Source of the DNA: Frankia sp. AiPa1
GTDB taxonomy: Bacteria; Actinomycetota; Actinomycetes; Frankiales; Frankiaceae
Length of the DNA stretch: 64,000 bases
Reading direction: 5' to 3'
NCBI RefSeq assembly: GCF_023243075.1
Contig: NZ_JALKFZ020000182.1
Span: forward strand, 1 to 64,000
Of the stretch, positions 15,441-23,978 are shown piece after piece. The notes below the pieces were generated by a model, which saw nothing but the letters and a program-made list of their open reading frames with translations, was not told the DNA's origin and searched no databases. Position numbers and translations under genes: made by a program. The number at the start of each line of letters is the position of its first letter. Within the stretch, counting starts at the first letter, position 1.

Positions 15441-15690
15441 CACGACCGGCGAACCCTCCCCCCACCGGGCGACCCGCCACCACCCCTCCCCACCACCGCG
15501 CGTGACGACGGATCGGCCCCGAAAAACCTCCGCGTCGCTTCTACAGGGTTACGAAGGGACAAATGGGACGGAATACCCGGTAGAGGCGACATCTCCGCCC
15601 GTCTGCAGCGCCACCACCACCGAAGCCCATCACGGACAGTGAGATCCACGGGGTGAACCCGGCCGCGAGCCGGACATCCACGAGAAGCAA
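15433..15690 (-). repeat. Long repeat X, complete copy, with hairpin H4 at 15534-15590
   Basis: The most complete copy of X, in inverted orientation. The hairpin arms GTCGCTTCTACAGGGT (15534-15549) and ACCCGGTAGAGGCGAC (15575-15590) pair with two mismatches over 16 bp around a 25-base loop holding GGGACAAATGGGACGGAA. The right flank (15433-15533) matches 2570-2672 and 56847-56945; the left flank (15591-15690) matches 571-664 and 53631-53728. Confidence 0.82.
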
Positions 15691-15692
15691 CC

Positions 15693-17477
15693 TCAGCCCT
15701 CACCCGGGCGGACCCGCGGGATGTTCGCTACGCCCCGGCCCTCGGCGCCCTCCGACCATGACGGCACACCCCGCGGCCCTTCTCGCCGAGGTGGGTGCGG
15801 CGCCGTCGTGGTCTCCCACGACCTGCGGGGGGCCGGCCGGTCCGGCGCGCCGGCCACGCCCACGCCCACGCCCGGGCCGGGCAGGACACCGGCGGGCAGG
15901 GGCGCCGGGAACACGCCGAGCAGGTGGCGGTCGGGTCGGACGACGACGAGGCGCGGCGCGTCACCGCGGCGCAGGAACCGCAGCAGCGTGCCCTCGAGAT
16001 CCTCGACGACGGTGCTGGTGGAGCGGACGCCACCGGCCACCGCCGGACCCGCCGCGCCGGGGCGGGTGACCGTGAGCAGGGTCGCGTCGCGGGCGCGCAG
16101 CCACGCGCGGGCCGCGGGCGACAGCGCGTGCTCGGGGTCGACGCCAAGGCCGAGCAGCGCCCAGGACGGGCCCAGCAGATCATCCAGGTGACCGTCCGCG
16201 CCGCCCCCCGGGCGCACGTCGTGGGTGACGCGCACGGCGGGGTTCGGCAGCACCACCGCGGCGAAGGCGAAGCGGTCGGCGCCGCGCCCCGCCACCCGCG
16301 GCAGACGGGGACGGGGCCGCAGGGCGGCGCCGCGCAGCACGGCACTGGTCAGACCGGGTGCGCGGGCGACGGCACGCAGCCCCACCCGGCACAGCGCCGC
16401 CCGTCCGGGACTGGTGGTCTGGATGACCCGGCCGGCGCGGACCGCCCCGCTGGTGATCACCGCCGCCCGCGCGCGGCGTTCCCGCTCGTAGTCGCCGAGG
16501 CCGCGCTCGTCGGACAGGCCGGCGAGGACCTCGCGCAACCGCCAGGCCAGCGCCGCCGCGTCCCCGATCCCGGCGTTGAGCCCCTGCCCGGTGAACGGCG
16601 GCATGGTGTGCGCGGCATCGCCGGCGAGCAGTACCCGCCCGACCCGCCAGCGACGCGCCATCCGGGCGTGGAAGGTGTACACGGCCGCCCGTTCGATCTC
16701 CACCGCCTCCGGATCGATCCACGATCCGAGCAGCCCGGCGACCGCGTCCGGCCGGCTCATCCGGGCCGGGTCCTCGCCCGCGCGCAGCATCCACTCGAAG
16801 CGGTGCCCGCCCGGCACCGGCATGGCCACCATCGGGCGGGCCGGGTCCAGGACGAACACCAGGTCGCCCGGCACGGGCAGCGGCTGTCGCCCGCGCACGT
16901 CGACGACGAGCCACGGCTCGGCGAAGGTGGTGCCCTCGTAGCCGACTCCCATCAGGGTGCGCACGGTGCTGGCGGCGCCGTCGCAGCCGACGACGAAGCG
17001 GGCCTGGACCACGGTGGCGTCGTCGAGGTCCACCAGCACCGAGGCGGGATTCTGGTGCAGCCCGGTGACGGCGGCACCCAGGCGGACCCGCACGCCGGGC
17101 AGTGTCGCGATACCGGCCCGCAACGCCCGCTCGACCGTCGGCTGGTAGACGAACGCGCCGACCGGCACGCCGAGTTCCGCCGGCCCGTGCCCGGTGGTGA
17201 GCAGCACGCGCCGGTCCGGCCCCAGGTAGGTCGCGCCCGCCGAGGGCAGCACCTGCTCGAGCAGGCCGGCCATGCCCGGCAGGCCCACGAGCAGGCGCAG
17301 GACCTGTGCCTCCAGGCCCGCGGCGCGGGGACGGGGGTGGGGCTCGGTGGCCGGGTCCACCACCAGCACCGACACCCCCCGCGCGCCGAGCAGCGCGGCC
17401 AGGACCGCGCCCACCGGCCCGTACCCGGCGATCAGCACGTCCGCGCGCAACGCCGCGTCCGGGGCTGTAGCGCTCAC
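15693..17477 (-). CDS. FAD-dependent aromatic hydroxylase (PheA/TfdB type), intact copy
   Basis: A class A flavoprotein monooxygenase of 594 residues. FAD/NADPH motifs are complete: LIAGYGPVGAVLAALLGARG (GxGxxG, residues about 15-34), the DG motif VVGCDGAASTVRTLMGVGYE, and the GD motif RVLLAGDAAHTMPPFTGQGL. The C-terminal thioredoxin-like domain seen in phenol hydroxylase follows (LDDLLGPSWALLGLG). It uses NADPH and O2 to hydroxylate an aromatic or polyketide-like substrate. The last 50 residues are low-complexity and extend into the region next to repeat X, so the original stop may have been lost. Two broken paralogues lie at 12023-13435 and 29984-30444. Confidence 0.9.
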   Translation of the reverse strand: MSATAPDAALRADVLIAGYGPVGAVLAALLGARGVSVLVVDPATEPHPRPRAAGLEAQVLRLLVGLPGMAGLLEQVLPSAGATYLGPDRRVLLTTGHGPAELGVPVGAFVYQPTVERALRAGIATLPGVRVRLGAAVTGLHQNPASVLVDLDDATVVQARFVVGCDGAASTVRTLMGVGYEGTTFAEPWLVVDVRGRQPLPVPGDLVFVLDPARPMVAMPVPGGHRFEWMLRAGEDPARMSRPDAVAGLLGSWIDPEAVEIERAAVYTFHARMARRWRVGRVLLAGDAAHTMPPFTGQGLNAGIGDAAALAWRLREVLAGLSDERGLGDYERERRARAAVITSGAVRAGRVIQTTSPGRAALCRVGLRAVARAPGLTSAVLRGAALRPRPRLPRVAGRGADRFAFAAVVLPNPAVRVTHDVRPGGGADGHLDDLLGPSWALLGLGVDPEHALSPAARAWLRARDATLLTVTRPGAAGPAVAGGVRSTSTVVEDLEGTLLRFLRRGDAPRLVVVRPDRHLLGVFPAPLPAGVLPGPGVGVGVAGAPDRPAPRRSWETTTAPHPPRREGPRGVPSWSEGAEGRGVANIPRVRPGEG

Positions 17478-17814
17478 CCGCGCGCTCCTTCTGCTACGCC
17501 ACGATGATCAGCCCACCATGTGGTAGAGCTGACAGTAACCTACTCATCACTCTTAGATACCGAGTGTGGTCTCTTTGTGACCCTGGGGTGGCAGGTCGGT
17601 GGTGTGCGCGGACCCACCACGAACGGCGACGCCGCGCTCGGATGCGAGCATGGGGAGACCGCGAGAGGCACGAGCCCCTCACGGCCGTGACACCAGACGC
17701 GGCGCCAGCACCACGACAGGGCGCTCCTGCCGCGCCCGCGCGTGCGGTGAACCGGAGGACGACACCGTTCGCACCGACCTGCCCCAGCCCGAACCCATCG
17801 CCGCGAGGAGATCC
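17478..17814. promoter_or_regulatory. Divergent promoter region between the hydroxylase and vgb
   Basis: This 337-bp gap contains a clearly AT-richer island at about 17500-17580 (TAACCTACTCATCACTCTTA, then GATACC) amid very GC-rich DNA, the expected place for the divergent promoters. I cannot assign hexamers with confidence. GAGGAG at 17805-17810 is the ribosome site of vgb. Confidence 0.4.
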
Positions 17815-18720
17815 GTGACCCCCCACGACGAAGCGGTCACCATCCACGAGACGCGGGTAGCGGGCCCCGAGGCCGGCCCCTACGATGTGACGCCCGGCCC
17901 CGACGGAGCTTTGTGGATCACGTTCGTCCACGCCGGGCGGATCGCCCGGCTGACCCACGACGGCCACCTCGACACCTACCCGCTCATCCCGGCCTCCTGC
18001 GGGCCGTCGATCATCACCGAGGGGCCGGACGGCGCACTGTGGTTCACCCGCAACCGCGACCACCGGATCGGCCGGATCACCACCGACGGCGAGACCAGCT
18101 CCTATCCCACTCCCACCGCGCACAGCGGGCCCTTCGGCATCACCGCGGGCCCGCACGGCGCCCTGTGGTTCACCGAGATGACCGGCAACCGGATCGGCCG
18201 GATCACCACCGACGGCGCGATCGCCGAGTTCCCTCTGCCCGCGGCGGGTGGCGTCCCGGCGGCGATCACCGCCGGGGCCGGTGACACTGTCTGGTTCACC
18301 CTCAACCAGGCGCACGCGATCGGCCGCATCACCCCGGCCGGGCAGATCACCGTCTATCCGCTGCCCACCCCCGGCGCCGCCCCGGTGGGAATCTGCCGCG
18401 ACGCCGAGGACACCGTCTGGTTCGTCGAGATCGCCGCGGGCCAGATCGGCCGGATCAGCCCGGACGGACACATCGAGGAGTTCCCCCTGCCCCACCGGGA
18501 CGCCCGGCCGCACGCGATCATCGCCGACCCGGCGGGCACCGGCTGCTGGTACACCGCCTGGGCCGCGGGCCGCATCGGGCACATCACTGCGGACGGGGCG
18601 ATTGACGAATACGACCTGCCCATCGCGTCCAGCGAACCGCACGGCCTGACCATCGCCCCGGACGGCACGGTCTGCGTCGCCCTCGAGACCGGCGGGCTCG
18701 CGCGCCTGCGGCGCGCCTGA
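17815..18720 (+). CDS. vgb: Virginiamycin B lyase (streptogramin B lyase)
   Basis: This 301-residue protein folds as a seven-bladed propeller built from repeats such as GPDGALWFTRNRDHRIGRIT and GPHGALWFTEMTGNRIGRIT. Vgb linearises streptogramin B antibiotics by an elimination at the ester bond, with Mg2+. Staphylococcal Vgb uses His228, Glu268, His270 and Glu284; here His233, Glu274-Pro-His276 and Glu291 occupy matching positions. Length agrees with the family. Start GTG 17815 has GAGGAG ahead. Environmental homologues are common and not all degrade streptogramins, so resistance is likely rather than certain. Confidence 0.87.
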   Translation: MTPHDEAVTIHETRVAGPEAGPYDVTPGPDGALWITFVHAGRIARLTHDGHLDTYPLIPASCGPSIITEGPDGALWFTRNRDHRIGRITTDGETSSYPTPTAHSGPFGITAGPHGALWFTEMTGNRIGRITTDGAIAEFPLPAAGGVPAAITAGAGDTVWFTLNQAHAIGRITPAGQITVYPLPTPGAAPVGICRDAEDTVWFVEIAAGQIGRISPDGHIEEFPLPHRDARPHAIIADPAGTGCWYTAWAAGRIGHITADGAIDEYDLPIASSEPHGLTIAPDGTVCVALETGGLARLRRA

Positions 18721-19000
18721 GGTGGCCCGGCGCCGGGAGCGCGGGCAGCGCCTGGTCGACGAGCGCACGGGCGCGTCGTAGGAGGTGAGGTCACCGGTCG
18801 ACGTGCCGTCGTCGAGAGCCGGCGCGTCGACGCGCGAGCACCACAGCCGACATTACTGATCCGCCTGATATGCCGGAGATACCCGTCGTTGAGACTCCGA
18901 GCGCCGCGATGCCGCCTTTCGTCCAATGATTTCCGCTTTACCGGAATCTCGCGGTGTCAGGAAATCGACATCGTCGATATCGGTTTCGCGGCCATGGGTG
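18721..19000. other. Intergenic region of lowered GC between vgb and the lectin gene
   Basis: No supported gene. GC content falls markedly after about 18850, with strings such as TATGCCGGAGATACCCG and CATCGTCGATATCGG, unlike the neighbouring genes. The palindrome CCCGGCGCCGGG (18726-18737) follows the vgb stop and may act as a weak terminator. Confidence 0.4.
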
Positions 19001-19029
19001 TTGACCTTCGCTTCCGCGCGGTCTACCTT
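19001..19029 (+). promoter_or_regulatory. Putative promoter of the lectin gene
   Basis: TTGACC (19001-19006) and TACCTT (19024-19029) are spaced 17 bp. GGAGG follows at about 19051, and the start codon lies at 19071. Confidence 0.45.
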
Positions 19030-19070
19030 TCCCGGAAATCGTCAAACCCGATCGGAGGCATTCCGGGATC

Positions 19071-19565
19071 ATGGTTACCATGTCTTTCCTGCGGACCTGT
19101 GGCAAGGTTTTGCCGAAAAGGTGCCGGCTGGTCACGTCGCTCGGCGCGACCGTGGCACTCCTGCTGACTCTGGGCCTGGCCGGCAGCGCGCAGGCCGCAT
19201 CTGGGCGAACATTTGTCAATCTCGCGACGGGTTTCTGTCTGGACAGCAACAGCAAGGGTGAGGTCTACACCCTCGGGTGCAACGGCGGGCCCTACCAGGG
19301 CTGGTCGCTCGGTTCCACCGCGTTCAACGGGGTGGTCACCCTGCGGGACCAGGCCACCGGTCGCTGTCTCGACAGCAACGCCGACCGGAAGGTCTACACG
19401 CTGGGCTGCAACGACGGCAGCTACCAGAAATGGACGGTGAACAACGGCGGCTTCGGAACCCGCACGTTCCGCAACCTCGCCACGGGGTTCTGCCTGGATT
19501 CCAACGGCGGCCGGAAGGTCTACACGCTGGGCTGCAACGACGGCAGCTACCAGAAATGGCGGTGA
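19071..19565 (+). CDS. Secreted ricin-B-type lectin (beta-trefoil)
   Basis: A 164-residue exported protein. Residues 1-43 form a long Sec signal peptide (basic start, core TVALLLTLGLAGSAQA). The mature part is three tandem beta-trefoil repeats of about 40 residues: TGFCLDSN..VYTLGCN..YQGW, TGRCLDSN..VYTLGCN..YQKW and TGFCLDSN..VYTLGCN..YQKW, each ending in the QxW signature. Repeats 2 and 3 are nearly identical in DNA as well as protein (VYTLGCNDGSYQKW). A single stand-alone trefoil would bind carbohydrate outside the cell. Either ATG 19071 or 19080 can be the start. A terminator hairpin follows. Confidence 0.9.
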   Translation: MVTMSFLRTCGKVLPKRCRLVTSLGATVALLLTLGLAGSAQAASGRTFVNLATGFCLDSNSKGEVYTLGCNGGPYQGWSLGSTAFNGVVTLRDQATGRCLDSNADRKVYTLGCNDGSYQKWTVNNGGFGTRTFRNLATGFCLDSNGGRKVYTLGCNDGSYQKWR

Positions 19566-19610
19566 CCAGCCCTCGGTGGAGGCGCTGACCGAAGAAATCG
19601 CGGGACCACC

Positions 19611-19638
19611 GGTGCGGCACACGCGGGTGTGCCGCACC
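19611..19638 (+). terminator. Terminator hairpin after the lectin gene
   Basis: GGTGCGGCACAC-GCGG-GTGTGCCGCACC is a perfect 12-bp stem with a tetraloop, 46 bases past the stop. Confidence 0.72.
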
Positions 19639-19911
19639 ACCGCGGTGATCCCGCGGGCATCAACGCGGAACGAGGAGATCCAGGACGTCGATCACCGGAC
19701 CGCTTTCCCGCCCGTACAACCCGACCGATTGCGATCATCGCGCCGTTCCCCGCGCAGGATGGGCGCGGTGGCGCGCCCGACATCCATCCCCCATGATGTA
19801 ACCGACGGCGATCGAACCCATCCCATGGGTGACATCGTCGTGACGAAGTGGCCACCGTCCCGTGTCCAGCGGCGTCCCCACGAGTCGCGACCCAACGACG
19901 GGAAGCAGAAC

Positions 19912-20301
19912 ATGATTCTCAAGCGGACGTTCCTGCCGATCCTCGCCCTGGCCCTCGCCGCGGCCTTCGCGTTCCTGCCCGCGGCCGCGGCCCAGGCACG
20001 GCCGCCCAGGGGCGGCGGGGCCCACCGGCACGGTGCCGTCGGCGTGTCCCACCGGACGTACCGGTCCGCCACGGTCTATCGGTCCGGCACGGTGTACCAG
20101 TCGGGCGCGGCCTCTGGGACGACCCCGGCCTCTGGGACGACCCCGGACTCTGGGACGACCCCGGACTCTGGGACGGCCCCGGACTCTGGGACCGCGCCGA
20201 GCCCCGGGCCCACGGTGATCTACCGCTCTGGGACGGTCTACCGCTCCGGGGCCGTCCATCGGTCCGGGCCGGTCCACCGCTCTGGCGTCGGGCGGCGCTA
20301 A
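19912..20301 (+). CDS. Small secreted repeat protein
   Basis: A 129-residue exported protein with a signal peptide (KRTFLPILALALAAAFAFLP, cleavage after AQA near residue 29). The mature chain is low-complexity: YRSGTVYRSG-type units flank a run of SGTTPDSGTTPDSGTAPDSG repeats, mirrored in DNA by tandem CTCTGGGACGACCCCGGA units at about 20110-20200. No enzyme domain is seen. A cell-surface, wall-spanning or adhesive role is possible. ATG 19912 has GGGAAG upstream. Repeat number may vary between strains by slippage. Confidence 0.62.
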   Translation: MILKRTFLPILALALAAAFAFLPAAAAQARPPRGGGAHRHGAVGVSHRTYRSATVYRSGTVYQSGAASGTTPASGTTPDSGTTPDSGTAPDSGTAPSPGPTVIYRSGTVYRSGAVHRSGPVHRSGVGRR

Positions 20302-20333
20302 GAGCGGTGCCGGCTGGGGAGGTTGCGACAGCC

Positions 20334-20817
20334 TCAGGTCGCCGGTGTCGTGAGGGGAAAGACGATGCTCGTCGTGGCCCCGAGGGTCGGGAGCATCGCG
20401 CGGACCAGGGCGAGCTTCTGACCCAGCGCGACGAGTTGTAGCAGTTCCGTGAGGCTGGCCGGCTCGGGACCGGTGGACGGCCCGCGCCGCAGGTGCACGT
20501 TCTCGTCGCGAAGGTCGCCGGTGCGAAGGCTGGCCCGCGCGGCCAGCGGGTGCGCGGCGGGCAGCACCGCCATCAGCGGTGCGGTCAGCAGCGGCTCGGT
20601 GTTGAGGCACCCGCCTTCATCGCCAGGACCAGGTGCGGGTCCTGCGCGCTCGCCCGCCGGGTGCGCCGCCTGAGCAGGACGACGCCCAGGCGGCGTTCAA
20701 GCTTCTGGACGGTCCGCGACAACGCCGGCTGGGCGATGCCGCGGCCCGGCCGAAGTGCAGCTCGTCGGCCATCGCCAGGAACTGCGCCAGCTCCCGGGGC
20801 TCCAGCGGACGATCCAT
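20334..20817 (-). pseudogene. Broken LysR-family regulator
   Basis: The minus strand from ATG 20817 reads a LysR start (MDRPLEPRELAQFLAMADEL, HFGRAA) and then loses frame inside the helix-turn-helix. The expected PALSRTVQKLERRLG-like sequence continues in another frame. A co-inducer-domain piece (VLPAAHPLAARASLRTGDL to TTSIVFPLTTPA) ends at 20334. Only about 485 bp remain of the usual 900, so a large internal deletion accompanies the frameshift. It is divergent to a SnoaL-like gene it may once have controlled. Confidence 0.75.
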
Positions 20818-20933
20818 GCCGCCAGGTTATCGATCAGGACCCAGCCGGCCTTGGACGCACCGCGCCGATGGTCGTAATCTGGGCGGCCAGCCCTCCTTCC
20901 CGGCAGCGGCAGCCAGAGAGGTGCGCTTGCGAC

Positions 20934-21374
20934 ATGGATCCGATCGACCCGACGGCGGACCCGCGCGACGTCCTGGAGCAGTACCGCCGGGCGGCGGTCA
21001 GCCAGGCCGCCGACGCCGTGTGGCGTCTCTACGCCCCCGACGCGGTCCACGAGTTCCCGTTCACCCCGCCCGGCATGGCGTCCCGGCTCACCGGCCGCGA
21101 CGAGATCGTGGGCTGGATAACCGCGGGCTGGCGGGCCCTCCCGCTGCGCTACGAGCGGTACCGCACCCTCGCCACCCACGACACCGGCGACCCGCGGACA
21201 ATCATTGTCGAGCAGGAGGCGATCGGGAGGAACACCTCCACCGGACGCGAGTTCACCCTGCCCAACATCGTCGTGTTCACCGTCCGCGACGGCCAGATCA
21301 TCCACCTGCGCGACTACGTCAACGTCCTGGCGGCGGCGGACGCCGCCGGGCTCGCTGTCGACGCCCTGGGCTGA
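20934..21374 (+). CDS. SnoaL-like (NTF2-fold) protein
   Basis: A 146-residue NTF2-fold protein: YRRAAVSQAADAVWRLYAPD, then HEFPFTPPG, and the C-terminal strands VVFTVRDGQIIHLRDYVN. Family members include polyketide cyclases and limonene-epoxide-hydrolase relatives. The active-site acid is not obvious here. ATG 20934 lies downstream of the divergent, broken LysR gene, which suggests regulation has been lost or passed to another factor. The stop is 42 bp from the end of the convergent small gene. Confidence 0.8.
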   Translation: MDPIDPTADPRDVLEQYRRAAVSQAADAVWRLYAPDAVHEFPFTPPGMASRLTGRDEIVGWITAGWRALPLRYERYRTLATHDTGDPRTIIVEQEAIGRNTSTGREFTLPNIVVFTVRDGQIIHLRDYVNVLAAADAAGLAVDALG

Positions 21375-21415
21375 CCGGGCGCCGGGGCCGCAGCGCAGGG
21401 CCGACCGCTGCCGGG

Positions 21416-21703
21416 CTATCCCCGCTCGGTGGGGCGCAGGGCCGACAGTGTCTCGACCTGGTCCTCCAGCTGCCGCAGCCGGTCCTCGGGCGACATCGCG
21501 AGGATCGCCTCGACCTGGACCCGCAGACCCGGATCCGATGTCCACGGTCGCCCCACAAGGGCACGCGCACGCACCATCGCCTCCGCCGCCCGGGCCCGGT
21601 AGTACGCCGCGCGCTCCTCAGCCGCCTGCGGCACCTCCCCGACCGGCAGGGGAGGCGGGCTGAAGGCGAGGCCATCGACCTGAGTCTGCACGCTCCCAAG
21701 CAT
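21416..21703 (-). CDS. Orphan copy of the putative antitoxin-like small protein
   Basis: A 95-residue charged helical protein, start ATG 21703 with GGAGGG seven bases upstream. Its C-terminal 75 residues (RAAYYRARAAEAMVRARALV, then RPWTSDPGLRVQVEAILAMS) are almost identical to the protein at 27840-28139, and the DNA of that part is nearly identical too. There the gene is followed by a nucleotidyltransferase; here the partner is missing and the SnoaL gene lies in its place. An integrase relic lies just upstream. Function unknown; probably half of a toxin-antitoxin-like module left by a mobile element. Confidence 0.75.
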   Translation of the reverse strand: MLGSVQTQVDGLAFSPPPLPVGEVPQAAEERAAYYRARAAEAMVRARALVGRPWTSDPGLRVQVEAILAMSPEDRLRQLEDQVETLSALRPTERG

Positions 21704-21960
21704 GCCAGCGCCCTCCGACAGACCGCGGGCACCCGTAACGCGTGGCCCCGCGGTGTTCGGCACGGCGCCGACCCGGCCGGCAGATGGAACAGGCCGTGGG
21801 CGCCGCTGACTGTTCGGCTGCCGCTCAGGCCCCTGGGGCTGGTCCGGTTGTCGCGGCCTGGGTGTGGTCCCAGACGTCGGCGGCGATGGTGGCCCACAGG
21901 TGTTCGGGGAAACGGTTGGGGCTGCGGCAAGCGGCCGGCTGTCGGCCCTCGGCCCTCGGC

Positions 21961-22074
21961 GGTCGGCGGGTAGCAGGCCGAGGGCCGCGGCGCGGTCGGC
22001 GTCGGTGGACTGGGCGTAGATCCGGGTGGTCTCGAGCGGCTGTGTCCCATGAGGTCGGCCTGGTCGGGCATCAC
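21961..22074 (-). pseudogene. C-terminal relic of a tyrosine recombinase/integrase
   Basis: Read on the minus strand from 22074, PDQADLMGHS is followed, after a one-base frame change, by LETTRIYAQSTDADRAAALG and LLPADR. This is the conserved end of tyrosine recombinases (LxGHSSxxTTxxYxxxT with the catalytic His and Tyr). Nothing of the N-terminal two-thirds remains. It marks an old integration event next to the orphan antitoxin-like gene. Confidence 0.7.
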
Positions 22075-22110
22075 CGGTGCGGCCCGTGCGGATGGGCTAC
22101 GGTCGGGATC

Positions 22111-22869
22111 GTGCATTCTCTGGATCCGCAGGCGGCGCGGGCGGCGTTGCTGACCGAGACCGATCTGCTGGCCGATCTCTATCGCGACTGCGATCCCACC
22201 ACGCCCGTCCCGACCTGCCCGGGCTGGACCCTGGCCACTCTGGTCGCCCACGTCGGCGGCGGGCATCGCTGGACCGCGACGATTGTGACGCGCCGCAGCA
22301 CCGAGAACGTCGCCTTCGCCGAGGTCCCGGACGTGCGGCGGCCACGCGATCAGCAGGCCGCGGTCGCGTGGCTGCGCGACAGCGCCCGGCAGATCATCAC
22401 CGCGGTCGACGCGACCGGTCCCGATGTGCCGGTGTGGACCCCGTTCGGAGGGCTGCGACCGGCGCGGTGGTGGATCCGGCGACGGCTGCACGAGGACACC
22501 GGGCACCGCGCCGACGCCCTGCTGGCGCTCGGCCGCGAGGTGGTCATGGCCCCCGCGATCGCCGCCGACGGCCTGTCCGAACTGCTGGACCTGATCGCCG
22601 TCGGACCACCATGGTTCGCGGTACCGCTGGAGGACGGGACCACCCTGACGTTGACCGCGACCGACAGCGCGACGAGCTGGTCCGTCGCTCGCAGCGCCGA
22701 CACCGTCGCGTGGACCGGGGTGCCCGCGGCGGCCACGGTGACCGTCTCCGGCGCCGCGGTCGATCTGTATCTGCTGGCGCTGCGCCGGATCTCCGCCGAC
22801 AATGCCCGGCTGGCGATCTCCGGCGATCCGAAGGCACTCGACACCTGGCTGGACCGCACCGCCTTCTGA
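22111..22869 (+). CDS. Maleylpyruvate isomerase-family, mycothiol-dependent type
   Basis: A 252-residue two-domain protein. The N-terminal helical bundle carries VPTCPGWTLATLVAHVGGGHRW (about residues 33-54), the family's CPxWxxxDLxxHxxxxhxW motif with metal-ligand His, and EDTGHRADALLALG supplies further ligands. A C-terminal MDMPI domain (VSGAAVDLYLLALRR) ends it. Characterised members isomerise maleylpyruvate with mycothiol, but most homologues are of unknown substrate. GTG 22111 gives the normal length. It stands alone between an integrase relic and a methyltransferase. Confidence 0.85.
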   Translation: MHSLDPQAARAALLTETDLLADLYRDCDPTTPVPTCPGWTLATLVAHVGGGHRWTATIVTRRSTENVAFAEVPDVRRPRDQQAAVAWLRDSARQIITAVDATGPDVPVWTPFGGLRPARWWIRRRLHEDTGHRADALLALGREVVMAPAIAADGLSELLDLIAVGPPWFAVPLEDGTTLTLTATDSATSWSVARSADTVAWTGVPAAATVTVSGAAVDLYLLALRRISADNARLAISGDPKALDTWLDRTAF

Positions 22870-23072
22870 CCCACCGAGGGGCGGCGGTCAGCTGGCCGTC
22901 GCGTGCAGCACCTCTCAGCGCGCCGTCGCACCGGGGCGCGGCCGACTGGCTCCCGCCGGGCGCACCGGGACCATTCCAGATGGCGACGCCGAACCCCTCC
23001 GTCCGCGGCCCGGGGTCGGTGTTGGAAGGTGCCGGTGAGCCGGCCGCGAGCGAGGACGGAAAGGATGACGGC

Positions 23073-23978
23073 ATGGCGGCGCAACAGGGCTGGGACATCG
23101 TTACCGGTCCCGGCATCACGGCCCTCGGCATAGCCGCGTCTCGAAGCGTGGAGTCGTCGATGCCCGACGCGCTCATCAACGACCCGTTCGGTGCCGAGTT
23201 CCTGAACGCGGTGGACTCGCCGGTCCCGTTCCTGCTGCGCTGGCCGGCCGAGGGCGAGGCGGTGAGCGACCGGCACAAGCTGTCCCTGCACACCTCTCGA
23301 TTCATCGGCGTGCGTACACGGTTCTATGACGACGTCATCCAGGACGCGGTTCGCGACGGCGTCGGCCAGGTCGTGCTGCTCGCCGCGGGACTGGACACCC
23401 GGGCGTTCCGGCTGCCCTGGCCGCCTGGCCTCACCCTTTACGAACTGGACCAGCCGCAGGTGCTTGCGTTCAAGAACGACGTGCTGCGCGGCGGACAGGC
23501 GCAGCCTGGCTGTCGGCGTGTCACGGTCGGCGCCGACCTGCGCGTGGACTGGGTGGGCGCGCTCACCGCGGCAGGGTTTCATCCGGCTGTGCCGACCGTA
23601 TGGATCGTGGAGGGCCTGCTCGGCTACCTTCCCGCCGCCGTCGAGGACCATCTGCTGCGGCAGATCCACCGGCTGTCCTGCGTGGGCAGCCGCCTGGCTC
23701 TGGACCGTTTCGCCGATCTGGACCGTCTGGCACGCGATGCCGCGACGTTGGAACAGCTCAGCCGCCGGTCCGGCATCGAGGCACGGTCGCTGTTCAACAC
23801 CGAGCCTCGCGCGGACCCAGCCCAGTGGCTACCCCCGAACGGCTGGACCGTCCACGAGGACGACGACACCGACGTCGCCCGCCGGTACGGCCGCGATCTG
23901 ACCGACCCGTTCACGGGGGCGCCCACCCGGCCCTGGTTCGACACGCGCTTTCTCACCGCGGATCTCCGCCGCATCTGA
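23073..23978 (+). CDS. Leucine-carboxyl-methyltransferase-family SAM methyltransferase
   Basis: A 301-residue protein of the large actinobacterial family with TIGR00027-like features: SSMPDALINDPFGAEFL near the N-terminus, SRFIGVRTRFYDDVIQDAVR, the SAM-binding core QVVLLAAGLDTRAFRL, ELDQPQVLAFK with the acidic cofactor ligand, and VWIVEGLLGYLP. Paralogues make small-molecule O-methylations in mycobacteria and streptomycetes. ATG 23073 is preceded by GGAAAGGA; upstream in-frame sequence is low-complexity. Substrate unknown. Confidence 0.88.
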   Translation: MAAQQGWDIVTGPGITALGIAASRSVESSMPDALINDPFGAEFLNAVDSPVPFLLRWPAEGEAVSDRHKLSLHTSRFIGVRTRFYDDVIQDAVRDGVGQVVLLAAGLDTRAFRLPWPPGLTLYELDQPQVLAFKNDVLRGGQAQPGCRRVTVGADLRVDWVGALTAAGFHPAVPTVWIVEGLLGYLPAAVEDHLLRQIHRLSCVGSRLALDRFADLDRLARDAATLEQLSRRSGIEARSLFNTEPRADPAQWLPPNGWTVHEDDDTDVARRYGRDLTDPFTGAPTRPWFDTRFLTADLRRI

